Shown piece after piece: positions 22,897 to 30,978 of a stretch of DNA of 35,196 nt (positions within the stretch are counted from its first letter, which is position 1; every line of letters starts with the position of its first letter). The notes below the pieces were generated by a model, which saw only the letters and a list, made by a program, of their open reading frames with translations, had not been told where the DNA came from and searched no databases. The translations under genes and the position numbers were made by a program. This DNA comes from Frankia sp. AgB1.9 (GTDB lineage: Bacteria > Actinomycetota > Actinomycetes > Frankiales > Frankiaceae). Location of the stretch: assembly GCF_016786355.1 (NCBI RefSeq), contig NZ_JADWYX010000082.1, positions 5,171-40,366 of the forward strand, in the 5' to 3' direction.

Positions 22897-23535
22897 TTAC
22901 TTTTCGCCGGTGACGAGGTAGACGACGCGGCGGGCGACGGAGACCGCGTGGTCGGCGTAACGCTCGTAGAAGCGGCCGCACAGCGTGATGTCGATCGCCG
23001 CCTCCATGCCGTGCGTCCACTCCCGCTCCAGCAGGATGTGGAACAGCTGCCGGTGCAGGTGGTCCATCGCGTCGTCGTCGGCCTCGAGCTCGGCGGCCAG
23101 CTCGGTGTCCCGGCTGGCGATCACCGAGCCGGCCTTGGCGACGATCCGCTGCGCGACCTGGCCCATCTCGGTGATGGTGCCGGTCAGCTCCGGCGGCACG
23201 GCCTTGCCTGGGTAACGGCGGCGTGCGACCTTCGCGACGTGCAGCGCCAGGTCGCCCATGCGCTCCAGGTCCGCGACGATGCGCAGGGTGGTGACGATCA
23301 CCCGGGCGTCGGTCGCGACCGGCGCCTGGCGAGCGAGGATGTCGAACGCGCGCTCCTCGATCTCGTTGCGGAGCAGGTCGACGGTCTCGTCGGCCGTGAT
23401 GACCTGCTCGGCGAGCTGCAGATCGGCGTCCAGCAACGCGGTGGTCGCGCGGGCCATGGCCGAGGCGACCATGCTGCTCATCTCGACGAGGGACACCGTG
23501 ATGCCCTCGAGCTCCTCGTGGAAGACGTCCCGCAC
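22897..23535 (-). CDS. phoU: Phosphate transport system regulator PhoU
   Basis: A 212-residue all-helical protein made of two three-helix PhoU repeats. The family motifs ADLERMGDLALHVAKVARRR (first repeat) and FYERYADHAVSVARRVVYL (second repeat, metal-cluster E/D-xxx-D pattern) are visible. PhoU damps phosphate signalling between the Pst transporter and the sensor kinase. The GTG at 23535 (VRDVFHEELEGI) matches the usual PhoU start and has CAGGAG 7 nt upstream. It is divergent from senX3 across 456 nt that carry a candidate PHO box. No pst genes are in the window. Confidence 0.95.
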   Translation of the reverse strand: MRDVFHEELEGITVSLVEMSSMVASAMARATTALLDADLQLAEQVITADETVDLLRNEIEERAFDILARQAPVATDARVIVTTLRIVADLERMGDLALHVAKVARRRYPGKAVPPELTGTITEMGQVAQRIVAKAGSVIASRDTELAAELEADDDAMDHLHRQLFHILLEREWTHGMEAAIDITLCGRFYERYADHAVSVARRVVYLVTGEK

Positions 23536-23712
23536 GGGCGGACTCCTGTTCTGATCAAACCGGTCAAGGCCGTTCGGGTCCTGGCGTCCGCCCGGCAGGT
23601 CACAACCGACCGCGGCTTCGCGCGTACGGCCACACCTGGTCATGGCCCCGGGACTCGTCGACCCGAGATCGCTGGTCTTCGGATGGGTTGACGATGCGGC
23701 GACCCAGTCGCG

Positions 23713-23745
23713 GACCGGTGAACGGAGACGTTAGCGGGGATGAAC
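23713..23745 (-). promoter_or_regulatory. Candidate PHO box between phoU and senX3
   Basis: Read on the minus strand: GTTCATCCCCG, CTAACGTCTCC, GTTCACCGGTC, three adjacent 11-bp units. The outer two match the actinobacterial PHO-box unit (GTTCACC-type) and the middle one is degenerate. It lies 178 nt upstream of phoU and 247 nt upstream of senX3. It suggests autoregulation by the RegX3/PhoP-type regulator. Confidence 0.5.
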
Positions 23746-23913
23746 ACCTGACGACGAACCGCCGTGGAGAACCGTTCGGCGGATCCCGGAGGGCCGGACG
23801 ACACCTAGCATTCGGCGCGTGGGCGACAGGTCGGTGAATGACGTGACAAGCATGCTACGGTACGCGATCCCGTCCGTGCCGGCCTGCGCCGCCGTGTCCA
23901 GATCGGCCCACCT

Positions 23914-23958
23914 GCGCCTGGTGTCCGTGCGCCTGGCGCCCGTGCGCCGGGTGTCCGT
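23914..23958. repeat. Three 15-bp tandem repeats before senX3
   Basis: Units GCGCCTGGTGTCCGT, GCGCCTGGCGCCCGT and GCGCCGGGTGTCCGT, head to tail, ending 22 nt before the ribosome site. The period is a multiple of 3, and in the senX3 frame it would read as repeats of five residues (VRAPG-like), so a coding origin is possible. The remaining phoU-senX3 gap shows only the PHO box. Confidence 0.65.
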
Positions 23959-23991
23959 CCTGGCCTCGTCGTGTTCCCCGGGAGACCGCCG

Positions 23992-25446
23992 ATGAGCACA
24001 CCGAGCCCCGCGACCTCCAGATCCCTGCGCGAGAACGACCGGCCCGGCCCGCCGGCGGTCGCCGCCGACGAGTCCGCCGACTCGTTGCCCGCCGACCAGC
24101 TGCGCCGGCTGGTCTCGGCGCTGCCGTCCGGCGTGGTCGTACTGACCACCCACGACGAGGTGGTGATGGCGAACCCGGCCGCCCGCGCGATGGGTGTGGT
24201 GATCGACAACCGGATCGGCGTCCCGTCCGTCGCGGACATCGTTCGGCGTACCCGCCGGGCCGGCGCCGGCCTGGACGGCCAGCTGGACCTGCCGCCGGTG
24301 CCGCCGCCGCCGCTCACCCGGCCGCGCCCGGACCAGGAGCCGCTCGCCGTCCGGGTCCGGACCAGGCCGCTCGGCGGCGTCGGCCACATCGCGGTGATCC
24401 TCGACGACGTCACCGAGTCCCGCCGGGTGGACGCCGTCCGGCGCGACTTCGTCGCGAACATCAGCCATGAGCTCAAGACCCCGGTCGGCGCGCTGCACGT
24501 GCTCGCCGAGGCGGTGCACGCGGCGAGCGACGACCCGGTCGCGGTCCGCCGGTTCGCCGACCGGATGACGCACGAGTCCGCCCGGCTCGCCCGGCTCGTC
24601 CAGGAGATCATCCACCTGTCCCGGCTGCAGGGCGCGGACCCGCTGCCGGAGTTGCGGCCGGTCGCGGTCGACAACGTGACCGCCGAGGCGGTGGACCGCA
24701 ACCGGCTGGCCGCGCAGACCCGCGGCATCTCGGTGGCGGTGATCGGACAGACCGACGCGGGCGTGCTCGGCGACGAGGCGCAGCTGGTGACAGCGGTGGC
24801 GAACCTGCTGGAGAACGCGGTGAACTACTCGCCGCGTGGCACGCGGGTGGGCCTCGGGGTGCGCTCCGCCGGCGACATGGTGGAGATCTCGGTCGCGGAC
24901 GAGGGCATCGGGATCGCCGAGAAGGACCTGGAACGCGTCTTCGAGCGGTTCTACCGGGCGGATCCGGCCCGATCCCGGGAGACCGGTGGCACCGGGCTGG
25001 GCCTGGCGATCGTCAAGCACATCGTGACCAACCACGGCGGCACGGTCGGCGTCTGGAGCTCCGAGGGCGCGGGTTCCACGTTCACGCTGCGGCTGCCGTC
25101 TTACCACGACGACCTCGCGGACGGCGATGACGCGCCGGAGACGGCGCCACAGCTGATCATTCCGGTGGCTGCCGGCGGATCGGCCGAGGCGCCGGAGATC
25201 GGGTCGGCGGGCGGGAAGGGCGGCGAGGTCGGCGAACGGGCTGACGGCGGTCCCGCGGGCGCGGACGATCGAGATGACGACCTGGGCGCTCCCCACGAGG
25301 CGGGCGTCCCGGACGAGGGCGGCCTCCCCGACGGGGCGGGGGCGCCGGACACGACGTCGGCCCGGACACAGCAGCCGGGACCGAAGACCAGGACCACCAG
25401 GTCGAGCAAGGGACGGACGGCCGGGAACAGGACCGCCGGCACCTGA
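23992..25446 (+). CDS. senX3: Sensor histidine kinase, SenX3-like (phosphate signalling)
   Basis: A 484-residue kinase: PAS-like domain (about 38-141), HisKA dimerisation with phospho-acceptor His159 in NISHELKTP, and HATPase_c (about 255-372) with N-box NLLENAVNYS, G1 DEGIGIA and G2 GGTGLGLAIVKH. It pairs with RegX3 133 nt downstream and resembles Rv0490. Two oddities: no transmembrane helix is found at the N-terminus, where mycobacterial SenX3 has two, and no hydrophobic stretch is coded in frame upstream to the stop at 23839; and the last 110 residues are an acidic Gly/Asp-rich tail ending in a basic segment. ATG at 23992 with GGGAG; GTG at 23971 would add seven residues. Confidence 0.92.
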   Translation: MSTPSPATSRSLRENDRPGPPAVAADESADSLPADQLRRLVSALPSGVVVLTTHDEVVMANPAARAMGVVIDNRIGVPSVADIVRRTRRAGAGLDGQLDLPPVPPPPLTRPRPDQEPLAVRVRTRPLGGVGHIAVILDDVTESRRVDAVRRDFVANISHELKTPVGALHVLAEAVHAASDDPVAVRRFADRMTHESARLARLVQEIIHLSRLQGADPLPELRPVAVDNVTAEAVDRNRLAAQTRGISVAVIGQTDAGVLGDEAQLVTAVANLLENAVNYSPRGTRVGLGVRSAGDMVEISVADEGIGIAEKDLERVFERFYRADPARSRETGGTGLGLAIVKHIVTNHGGTVGVWSSEGAGSTFTLRLPSYHDDLADGDDAPETAPQLIIPVAAGGSAEAPEIGSAGGKGGEVGERADGGPAGADDRDDDLGAPHEAGVPDEGGLPDGAGAPDTTSARTQQPGPKTRTTRSSKGRTAGNRTAGT

Positions 25447-25579
25447 CCACAGGTGAACGACTGACCGGTCGATGAACGACCGGCCAGGCACGATCAGGAA
25501 GCCGACGAGAACAACGAGCCGCCACCGGCGACCGCGAGATCCGCGGGACCGGCCGGCCCGCGAAAGGAAGAGTGACCGG

Positions 25580-26263
25580 GTGACCCGCCTGCTCGTGGTG
25601 GAGGACGAGGAGTCGTTCTCGGAGGCGCTGTCCTTCATGTTGGAGCGCGAGGGATTCGACGTCGCGGTGGCCGCTGACGGGCACGCCGCGCTGTCGGATT
25701 TCGAACGGCACGGGGCGGACCTGGTGCTGCTCGACGTCATGCTGCCTGGCCTGTCTGGCACCGAGGTGTGCCGGGCCCTGCGGCAGAAGTCCTCCGTTCC
25801 GGTGATCATGCTCACCGCTCGGGACAGCGAGATCGACAAGGTGCTGGGCCTGGAGCTCGGCGCCGACGACTACGTCACCAAGCCGTTCTCGGCGCGTGAG
25901 CTCGTCGCCCGGATCCGGGCCGTGCTGCGCCGCCGTGGCAGCGAGCCGGACGAGGCCGCGCCGGTGACGCTGGAGGCCGGCGGCGTCCGGATGGACGTCG
26001 AGCGCCACGTCGTGACCGTGCACGGCGCGGCCGTCGCGCTGCCGCTCAAGGAGTTCGAGCTGCTGGAGATGTTCCTGCGCAATACCGGCCGGGTACTGAC
26101 CCGAGGGCAGCTGATCGACCGGGTCTGGGGGTCGGACTACGTGGGCGACACGAAGACGCTCGACGTCCACGTCAAGCGGCTCCGGGCGAAGATCGAGTCC
26201 GAACCGGGCAACCCTCGGCACCTCGTAACCGTCCGAGGTCTTGGCTACAAGTTCGAGCCGTAG
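25580..26263 (+). CDS. regX3: Response regulator RegX3 (OmpR/PhoB family)
   Basis: A 227-residue two-domain regulator, the same length as mycobacterial RegX3. Receiver domain: acidic pocket Glu8-Asp9, phospho-acceptor Asp52 (LLDVMLPG), Thr79 and Lys101. The winged-helix DNA-binding domain (about 130-227) ends KTLDVHVKRLRAKIE ... VRGLGYKFEP. It activates phosphate-starvation genes at PHO boxes. The GTG at 25580 has AAAGGAAG upstream and gives MTRLLVVEDEE, the normal start; the 108 nt of open frame before it are not conserved. It is followed 2 nt later by a strong terminator. Confidence 0.96.
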   Translation: MTRLLVVEDEESFSEALSFMLEREGFDVAVAADGHAALSDFERHGADLVLLDVMLPGLSGTEVCRALRQKSSVPVIMLTARDSEIDKVLGLELGADDYVTKPFSARELVARIRAVLRRRGSEPDEAAPVTLEAGGVRMDVERHVVTVHGAAVALPLKEFELLEMFLRNTGRVLTRGQLIDRVWGSDYVGDTKTLDVHVKRLRAKIESEPGNPRHLVTVRGLGYKFEP

Positions 26264-26265
26264 GA

Positions 26266-26292
26266 CGCCCGGCCGACGCGGTCGGCCGGGCG
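26266..26292 (+). terminator. Hairpin terminator after regX3
   Basis: A perfect 12-bp stem (CGCCCGGCCGAC and its complement) with a GCG loop, starting 2 nt after the regX3 stop. No T-run. It separates the senX3-regX3 operon from ppx. Confidence 0.7.
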
Positions 26293-26513
26293 CTCCGCGC
26301 GGCCGGCCGGCGGCGGCCTGGGTTCGTGTCTCTGCGCGATCTCGCGGCCCGGACGGGTGGCCGGCGAGCAGCCGTGGGGCAGGAGACCAGCATGGGCGCG
26401 TACCGTCTTACGTCGCTCGACCACGCGTCAGCGGGTGTCGAGGGAGGTCGGCCCGGCCCGGCTGCGTCGTGGCCGGGGCGGTGCGGACGGTGCACGACAC
26501 AGGGGGACGGGCA

Positions 26514-27743
26514 ATGCGGCTGAGGTTCTCACCGACGGCGCGGGCGGAGAAGGACGGGCCCGAACCGGGGGCGGACGCCGGCGGGGGCCGGGTGCTGCCC
26601 GGTGTGGTGGTGCCACGCCGCTCGGCGGTCGCGTCGACAAGGCTCGTTCCCGCGGGGGCGGCTGCCTCGCCGGGGGCATCCGCGTCCTCAGGGGCAGCCG
26701 GCTCGGGGGCAGCCGGCCAGCTCGTCGGCCCGGACGGCACCGCCGCCTCGTCGGTGGTGAGCCAGCCGCGGGTGACGGCCGTCGCCCTGCCAGCGCCGCC
26801 GGCCCAGCCGATGCGGCTCGGCGTCATCGACATCGGTTCGAACACCGTGCACCTGCTGGTCGTGGACGCACACCACGGCGCGGCGCCGCGGCCGGCCGCG
26901 AGCGTGCGGGTGCCGCTGCGGCTGGTCGAGCTGCTGGACGACTCGGGCGCGCTGTCGGTCAGCGGCGAGCACGCGCTCGTCGACTGCATCCTCGACCTGC
27001 GCCGGCAGGCCGAGGAGCTGGCCGTCTTCGACCTCGTGGCGTTCGCCACATCCGCGCTGCGGGATGCCACCAACAGTGACGACGTCCTTGCTCGGCTGCG
27101 CGCGGTGACCGGGGTCGGCGTCGAGGTGCTGCCGGGCGACGACGAGGCCCGGCTGACCTTCCTCGCGGTGCGCCGCTGGTTTGGCTGGAGCGCCGGCCGG
27201 CTGCTCGCGCTGGACATCGGCGGTGGCTCGCTGGAGATCGGCGCTGGCCTGGACGAGGAGCCCGACGTCGTCGCCTCGCTGCCGCTGGGCGCGAGCCGCC
27301 TCACCCGGGACTGGCTGACGACGGACCCGCCGAGCCAGCGTGAGCTGTCCGCGCTGCGCCGCTACGTCCGGGCGCAGATCGCGCCGGTGGTCGGCAATCT
27401 CTACCACGTCGGCGAGCCCACCCGGGCGGTAGCGACGTCGAAGACGTTCCGCTCGCTGGCCCGGATCGCCGGCGCCGAGCCGTACAGCCGAGGCCCCTAC
27501 GTCCGGCGGGTGCTGCGCAGGACCGACCTGGAGGCGGCGGCGAAGGTGGTCTGCCGGATGTCCTCGACCGAGCGGACCTCACTGCCCGGGGTCTCCGCGT
27601 CCCGGGCCGCGCAGCTCGCCGCCGGAGCGGTGGTCGCCGTCGAGACGATGGACCTGCTGTCCGTCGACGAGGTCGAGATCTGCCCGTGGGCGCTGCGCGA
27701 GGGCATCATCCTGCGTCGGCTGGACACCCTGAAGCTCGGCTGA
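26514..27743 (+). CDS. Ppx/GppA-family exopolyphosphatase
   Basis: A 409-residue actin-fold (ASKHA) phosphatase. From residue 100 it reads MRLGVIDIGSNTVHLLVVDAHHG, the start of mycobacterial Ppx1 (Rv0496); further phosphate-loop motifs are AFATSALRDATNS and LLALDIGGGSLEIG. The fold is complete but short, without the C-terminal HD domain of long Ppx proteins. Expected activity: removal of terminal phosphate from polyphosphate or pppGpp, fitting the phosphate genes beside it. Start conflict: ATG at 26514 has AGGGGGAC and adds 99 Ala/Gly/Ser-rich residues, whereas ATG at 26811 matches the family start but has no ribosome site. Confidence 0.9.
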   Translation: MRLRFSPTARAEKDGPEPGADAGGGRVLPGVVVPRRSAVASTRLVPAGAAASPGASASSGAAGSGAAGQLVGPDGTAASSVVSQPRVTAVALPAPPAQPMRLGVIDIGSNTVHLLVVDAHHGAAPRPAASVRVPLRLVELLDDSGALSVSGEHALVDCILDLRRQAEELAVFDLVAFATSALRDATNSDDVLARLRAVTGVGVEVLPGDDEARLTFLAVRRWFGWSAGRLLALDIGGGSLEIGAGLDEEPDVVASLPLGASRLTRDWLTTDPPSQRELSALRRYVRAQIAPVVGNLYHVGEPTRAVATSKTFRSLARIAGAEPYSRGPYVRRVLRRTDLEAAAKVVCRMSSTERTSLPGVSASRAAQLAAGAVVAVETMDLLSVDEVEICPWALREGIILRRLDTLKLG

Positions 27744-27751
27744 GCTCTCGT

Positions 27752-27789
27752 GCGGCGGCCACGCAGGGTGAGATCACTCGGGCCGCCGC
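27752..27789 (+). terminator. Hairpin after ppx
   Basis: A 9-bp stem GCGGCGGCC / GGCCGCCGC with a 20-nt loop, 9 nt after the ppx stop. It is a moderate candidate. Confidence 0.45.
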
Positions 27790-27874
27790 CGGACGGGGCA
27801 CCGCTGCCGTGATGGCCTAGCCTGGGAGCGGGCCGTGCGGGGGCTGGCCCTGGATCGCGGAAGAAGGTGTTCGG

Positions 27875-28708
27875 GTGCGGGTGGGTGTCCCGGCGGCGAA
27901 GGTCGCGCTGTCGACGGCGTCGACCTACCCCGAATCGACGCCGGCCGCGTTCGAGATGGCGGCCCGGCTTGGCTACGACGGCGTCGAGATCATGGTCTGG
28001 ACGGACCCGGTCAGTCAGGACCCGCGGGCGCTGAAGCGGCTGGTGGACTACCACGGCATCCCGGTGGTCGCGATCCACTCACCCTGCCTGCTGCTCACCC
28101 AGCGTGTCTGGGGCACCGACCCGTGGGGCAAGCTGGTGCGGGCCCGTTCGGCGGCCGAGACCCTCGACGCGAAGACCGTCGTCGTGCACCCGCCGTTCCG
28201 CTGGCAGCGCGACTACGGGCGGGACTTCATCGCGGGCATCGAGCGGATGGCGCAGGAGACCGACATCCGCTTCGCCGTCGAGAACATGTTCCCGCTGCGG
28301 GCCCGTGGCCGGGAGGTGTCGGCCTACGCGCCGGACTGGTCGCCGATCGAGGACGGCTACCGGCACGTCACCCTCGACCTGTCGCACACCAGCGTCTCCC
28401 GCTCGGACGCGCTGGCGATGGCCGACGTGCTGGGCGACCGGCTGGCCCACGTGCACCTGGCCGACGGCGTGGGCTCGGCGAAGGACGAGCACCTGGTCCC
28501 CGGCCGCGGCACCCAGCCCTGCGCCCAGCTGCTCGAACGGCTGGCCGCCCGGGGCTTCGACGGCACCGTCGTCGTCGAGATCAACACCCGTCGTGCCGAG
28601 ACCCGCGCGCAGCGGGAGGCCGACCTCGCCGAGGCGCTCGCCTTCACCCGGCTCAACCTCGCCGCGCCCGCCGCGGCGGCCAGTCCCGGCGGCCTCGTGC
28701 TGCCCTGA
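27875..28708 (+). CDS. Sugar phosphate isomerase/epimerase (AP endonuclease 2-like TIM barrel)
   Basis: A 277-residue xylose-isomerase-like TIM barrel. Metal-site residues are suggested by GYDGVEIMVW, VVVHPPFRWQRDY, FAVENMFPL, VTLDLSHTS, HVHLADGVGS and VVVEINT. It corresponds to Rv0498, in the same position between ppx and proC. The substrate is unknown; the family includes isomerases and epimerases of sugars and inositol derivatives. GTG at 27875 with AGAAGG upstream. Confidence 0.88.
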   Translation: MRVGVPAAKVALSTASTYPESTPAAFEMAARLGYDGVEIMVWTDPVSQDPRALKRLVDYHGIPVVAIHSPCLLLTQRVWGTDPWGKLVRARSAAETLDAKTVVVHPPFRWQRDYGRDFIAGIERMAQETDIRFAVENMFPLRARGREVSAYAPDWSPIEDGYRHVTLDLSHTSVSRSDALAMADVLGDRLAHVHLADGVGSAKDEHLVPGRGTQPCAQLLERLAARGFDGTVVVEINTRRAETRAQREADLAEALAFTRLNLAAPAAAASPGGLVLP

Positions 28709-28758
28709 TCTGGGCGGATGGCGTCGGCACCGGCCCGGTTCGGTGCCACGATTGCGGC

Positions 28759-29508
28759 ATGGGTTCACGTTCGCTGTTCGACCCGCTGGTCGACGCCTAT
28801 GACGCGGCACGGCCCACCTATCCCGACGCGCTGTTCGACGATCTGGAACGGCTCGCCGGTCGGCCGATCGCCGGCGCGGACGTCGTCGAGGTGGGCGCCG
28901 GCACCGGCATCGCGACCCGTGGGCTGCTCGGCCGTGGCGCTCGGGTCGTCCCTTTCGACATCGGCGCGGGCATGCTCGGCCGGCTGCGGGCGCGCACCCC
29001 GGGAATTCCGGCGGCGCTCGGTGACGGCGAAGCGCTGCCGCTGCGGGCCGGGGTCGCCGACCTGATCTGCTACGCGCAGGCATGGCACTGGATGCGGGTG
29101 CCCGTCGCCGCGGCCGAGGCGACCCGGGTGCTGCGTCCCGGCGGTGCGCTCGCCGTCTGGTGGAACGACGTGGACGCAGAGGACGAGCGCTGGTGGCAGC
29201 GCCAGCAGGACCGGCTGGAAGCGATGAGCCCGGGCTACACCCGCGGCTACCGGACCCGGCCCTATGCCGACGAGCTGCGCTGGACCGGGCAGTTCGCCGA
29301 GGTAGTGACCCTCGCCGGCCGCTGGGTCCGGCGGCTCGACGTCGACACCTACCTGACCTGGCTTCGGTCGAAGTCCTACGTGGCCGCGATCGGCGACCAG
29401 GAGCAGGACTTCCTCGACGCGGAGCGTCGCTCGATGCTGCGGGCCTTCCCCGACGGAGTCATCGAGGAGCCGTTCCGCACCCTCCTTGTGGTCGCCCGCC
29501 GGCCCTGA
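28759..29508 (+). CDS. Class I SAM-dependent methyltransferase (Methyltransf_11/UbiE-like)
   Basis: A 249-residue small-molecule-type methyltransferase. Motif I VVEVGAGTGIATRGLL (about 45-60), motif II around GDGEALPLRAGVADLI, and motif III VLRPGGALAVWW are clear. It starts with FDPLVDAYDAARPTYP, common in this subgroup. The substrate is not predictable. A 7-bp dyad (28726-28732 with 28741-28747) lies between it and the isomerase gene 50 nt upstream. The ATG at 28759 lacks a strong ribosome site. Confidence 0.88.
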   Translation: MGSRSLFDPLVDAYDAARPTYPDALFDDLERLAGRPIAGADVVEVGAGTGIATRGLLGRGARVVPFDIGAGMLGRLRARTPGIPAALGDGEALPLRAGVADLICYAQAWHWMRVPVAAAEATRVLRPGGALAVWWNDVDAEDERWWQRQQDRLEAMSPGYTRGYRTRPYADELRWTGQFAEVVTLAGRWVRRLDVDTYLTWLRSKSYVAAIGDQEQDFLDAERRSMLRAFPDGVIEEPFRTLLVVARRP

Positions 29509-29567
29509 GGCCAGGAACGGGGCCGTAGCCTTGCGAGCGGCATAGGCGGGTGGGCTGAGGAGCAGGC

Positions 29568-30368
29568 ATGAGTGTGACGATCGTGGGTGTCGGCCGGCTG
29601 GGCGAGGCGTTGCTGGCCGGGCTGCTGCGCTCCGGCGTCGAGCCCAAGGAGATCGTGGTCGCCGAGAAGGACCCGGCGAGGGCGGCGGCGATCTGCGCCC
29701 AGCACGGGGTCACCGCGGCCGCCCCGGCCGAGGCGGTGGCCGGCGCCGACGTGGTGATCGTGGCCGTCAAGCCGCACGACATGGCCGGGCTGCTGGCCGA
29801 CATCGGCGCGGTGCTGGCTCCGGGCGCCTTCGTGGTGTCGCTCGCGGCGGGGATCACGCTGCCGTTCCTCCAGGACGCGCTGCCCGCCGGCACGCCGGTG
29901 GTGCGGGTGATGACCAACACGCCGCTGCTGGTCGGCGCGGCGATGTCGGCGATCTGCGCCGGCCGGCACGCGGGTGACGACGAGCTGGCGCGCACCGAGG
30001 AGCTGCTCGCGGCCGTCGGCCGGGTCGTCCGGGTCCCGGAGTCGCAGCTGGACGCCGTCACGGCGTTGTCGGGCAGCGGCCCGGCGTACTTCTTCTACCT
30101 GGTCGACGCGATGATCGAGGCAGGGGTGCTGCTCGGCGTGCCCCGCCCGCTGGCCACCGAGCTGATGGTGCAGACGGCGCTCGGCTCGGCCCAGATGCTG
30201 CGTGAGACCAGCGAGCACCCGGCGCTGCTGCGGGAGGCCGTCACGTCACCGGCCGGGACGACCGCGGCCGCGTTGCGCGAGTTCGACCGCCAGGCGGTGC
30301 GGGGAGCGATCCTCGACGCGCTGGTGGCGGCACGTGACCGGTCCGTCGAGCTTGGCCGCCCCAGCTGA
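29568..30368 (+). CDS. proC: Pyrroline-5-carboxylate reductase
   Basis: A 266-residue NAD(P)H-dependent enzyme, the last step of proline synthesis (pyrroline-5-carboxylate to proline). N-terminal Rossmann motif VGVGRLGEALLAGLL, VVIVAVKPHDM, and the C-terminal P5CR signature ALSGSGPAYFFYLVDAM followed by SPAGTTAAAL. Standard length. ATG at 29568 with AGGAG upstream. It corresponds to Rv0500. Unlike mycobacteria, no small MerR-like HTH gene lies between proC and bS22: the 176-nt gap holds no gene. Confidence 0.96.
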   Translation: MSVTIVGVGRLGEALLAGLLRSGVEPKEIVVAEKDPARAAAICAQHGVTAAAPAEAVAGADVVIVAVKPHDMAGLLADIGAVLAPGAFVVSLAAGITLPFLQDALPAGTPVVRVMTNTPLLVGAAMSAICAGRHAGDDELARTEELLAAVGRVVRVPESQLDAVTALSGSGPAYFFYLVDAMIEAGVLLGVPRPLATELMVQTALGSAQMLRETSEHPALLREAVTSPAGTTAAALREFDRQAVRGAILDALVAARDRSVELGRPS

Positions 30369-30544
30369 GTGCGGCGGTCCGCGTCGAGCCAGGTGGTACT
30401 GTCCGGCAACCGCTGCCTTGGCCGCGGCCGGTGCCGGGCGGGGGCTGCGCGCTGACTGGCCGTGTCAGGGCGGCCACCCATCCAGGCCGGTGCTGGGCGG
30501 TAGGCTCACCCGGTAGCTCTCCTCCACACAGATCGGTTGTATTC

Positions 30545-30643
30545 GTGGGTTCTGTTATCAAGAAGCGTCGCAAGCGGATGGCGAAGAAGAAGCACCGCAA
30601 ACTTCTCAAGCGAACCCGCGTCCAGCGCCGCAACAAGAAGTAG
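30545..30643 (+). CDS. Small ribosomal subunit protein bS22 (AURKAIP1/COX24 domain)
   Basis: A 32-residue, extremely basic protein: MGSVIKKRRKRMAKKKHRKL continuing to RVQRRNKK. This matches the actinobacterial peptide seen as bS22 in mycobacterial 30S subunits, also annotated AURKAIP1/COX24-domain protein. It binds 16S rRNA. It occupies the same place as in M. tuberculosis, after proC. The GTG at 30545 gives the conserved MGSVIKK start despite no ribosome site; a -10-like TAGCTC about 30 nt upstream suggests a short leader. A terminator hairpin follows 18 nt after the stop. Confidence 0.93.
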   Translation: MGSVIKKRRKRMAKKKHRKLLKRTRVQRRNKK

Positions 30644-30661
30644 TCGGTAAGAACGCCCCGA

Positions 30662-30696
30662 GACCCCCGACGTCGCGCGCCGCGCGGCCGGGGGTC
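30662..30696 (+). terminator. Hairpin terminator after bS22
   Basis: GACCCCCG (30662-30669) pairs perfectly with CGGGGGTC (30689-30696); the 19-nt loop is itself GC-rich and self-complementary (GCGCG). No T-run follows. Confidence 0.6.
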
Positions 30697-30978
30697 GACT
30701 GGTGAGCGGCCTCGGGTGCGCGATCGCTGGTGGCGACGCGCATCCGGCCAGGCGTAGGCCGATTCGGCACGCGGCAGGACCCACGAACGCTGCGCGGCTA
30801 CTCGTTCGGGCACCACTTTCGCGCCCCGCGCGCCGACCACGAGCGCCTCGGCCCGGCTGCGAGGCATGTATCTCGGAGGTTTCCTCGTCGCGGTTCCGTC
30901 CGGCTGGGACCTTGGTCCTGTGGGACGCTGCTCGCCGGGTGGCAACGGGGCCACCCGTGCGTCTGCGGGGTGCGACTG
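30697..30978. other. Intergenic region upstream of SAM adenosyltransferase
   Basis: 282 bases. Frames are open here, including one continuous with the next gene from 30730, but the translation is Arg/Gly-rich without family features. Probably a promoter and leader region; no defined motif found. Confidence 0.35.
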
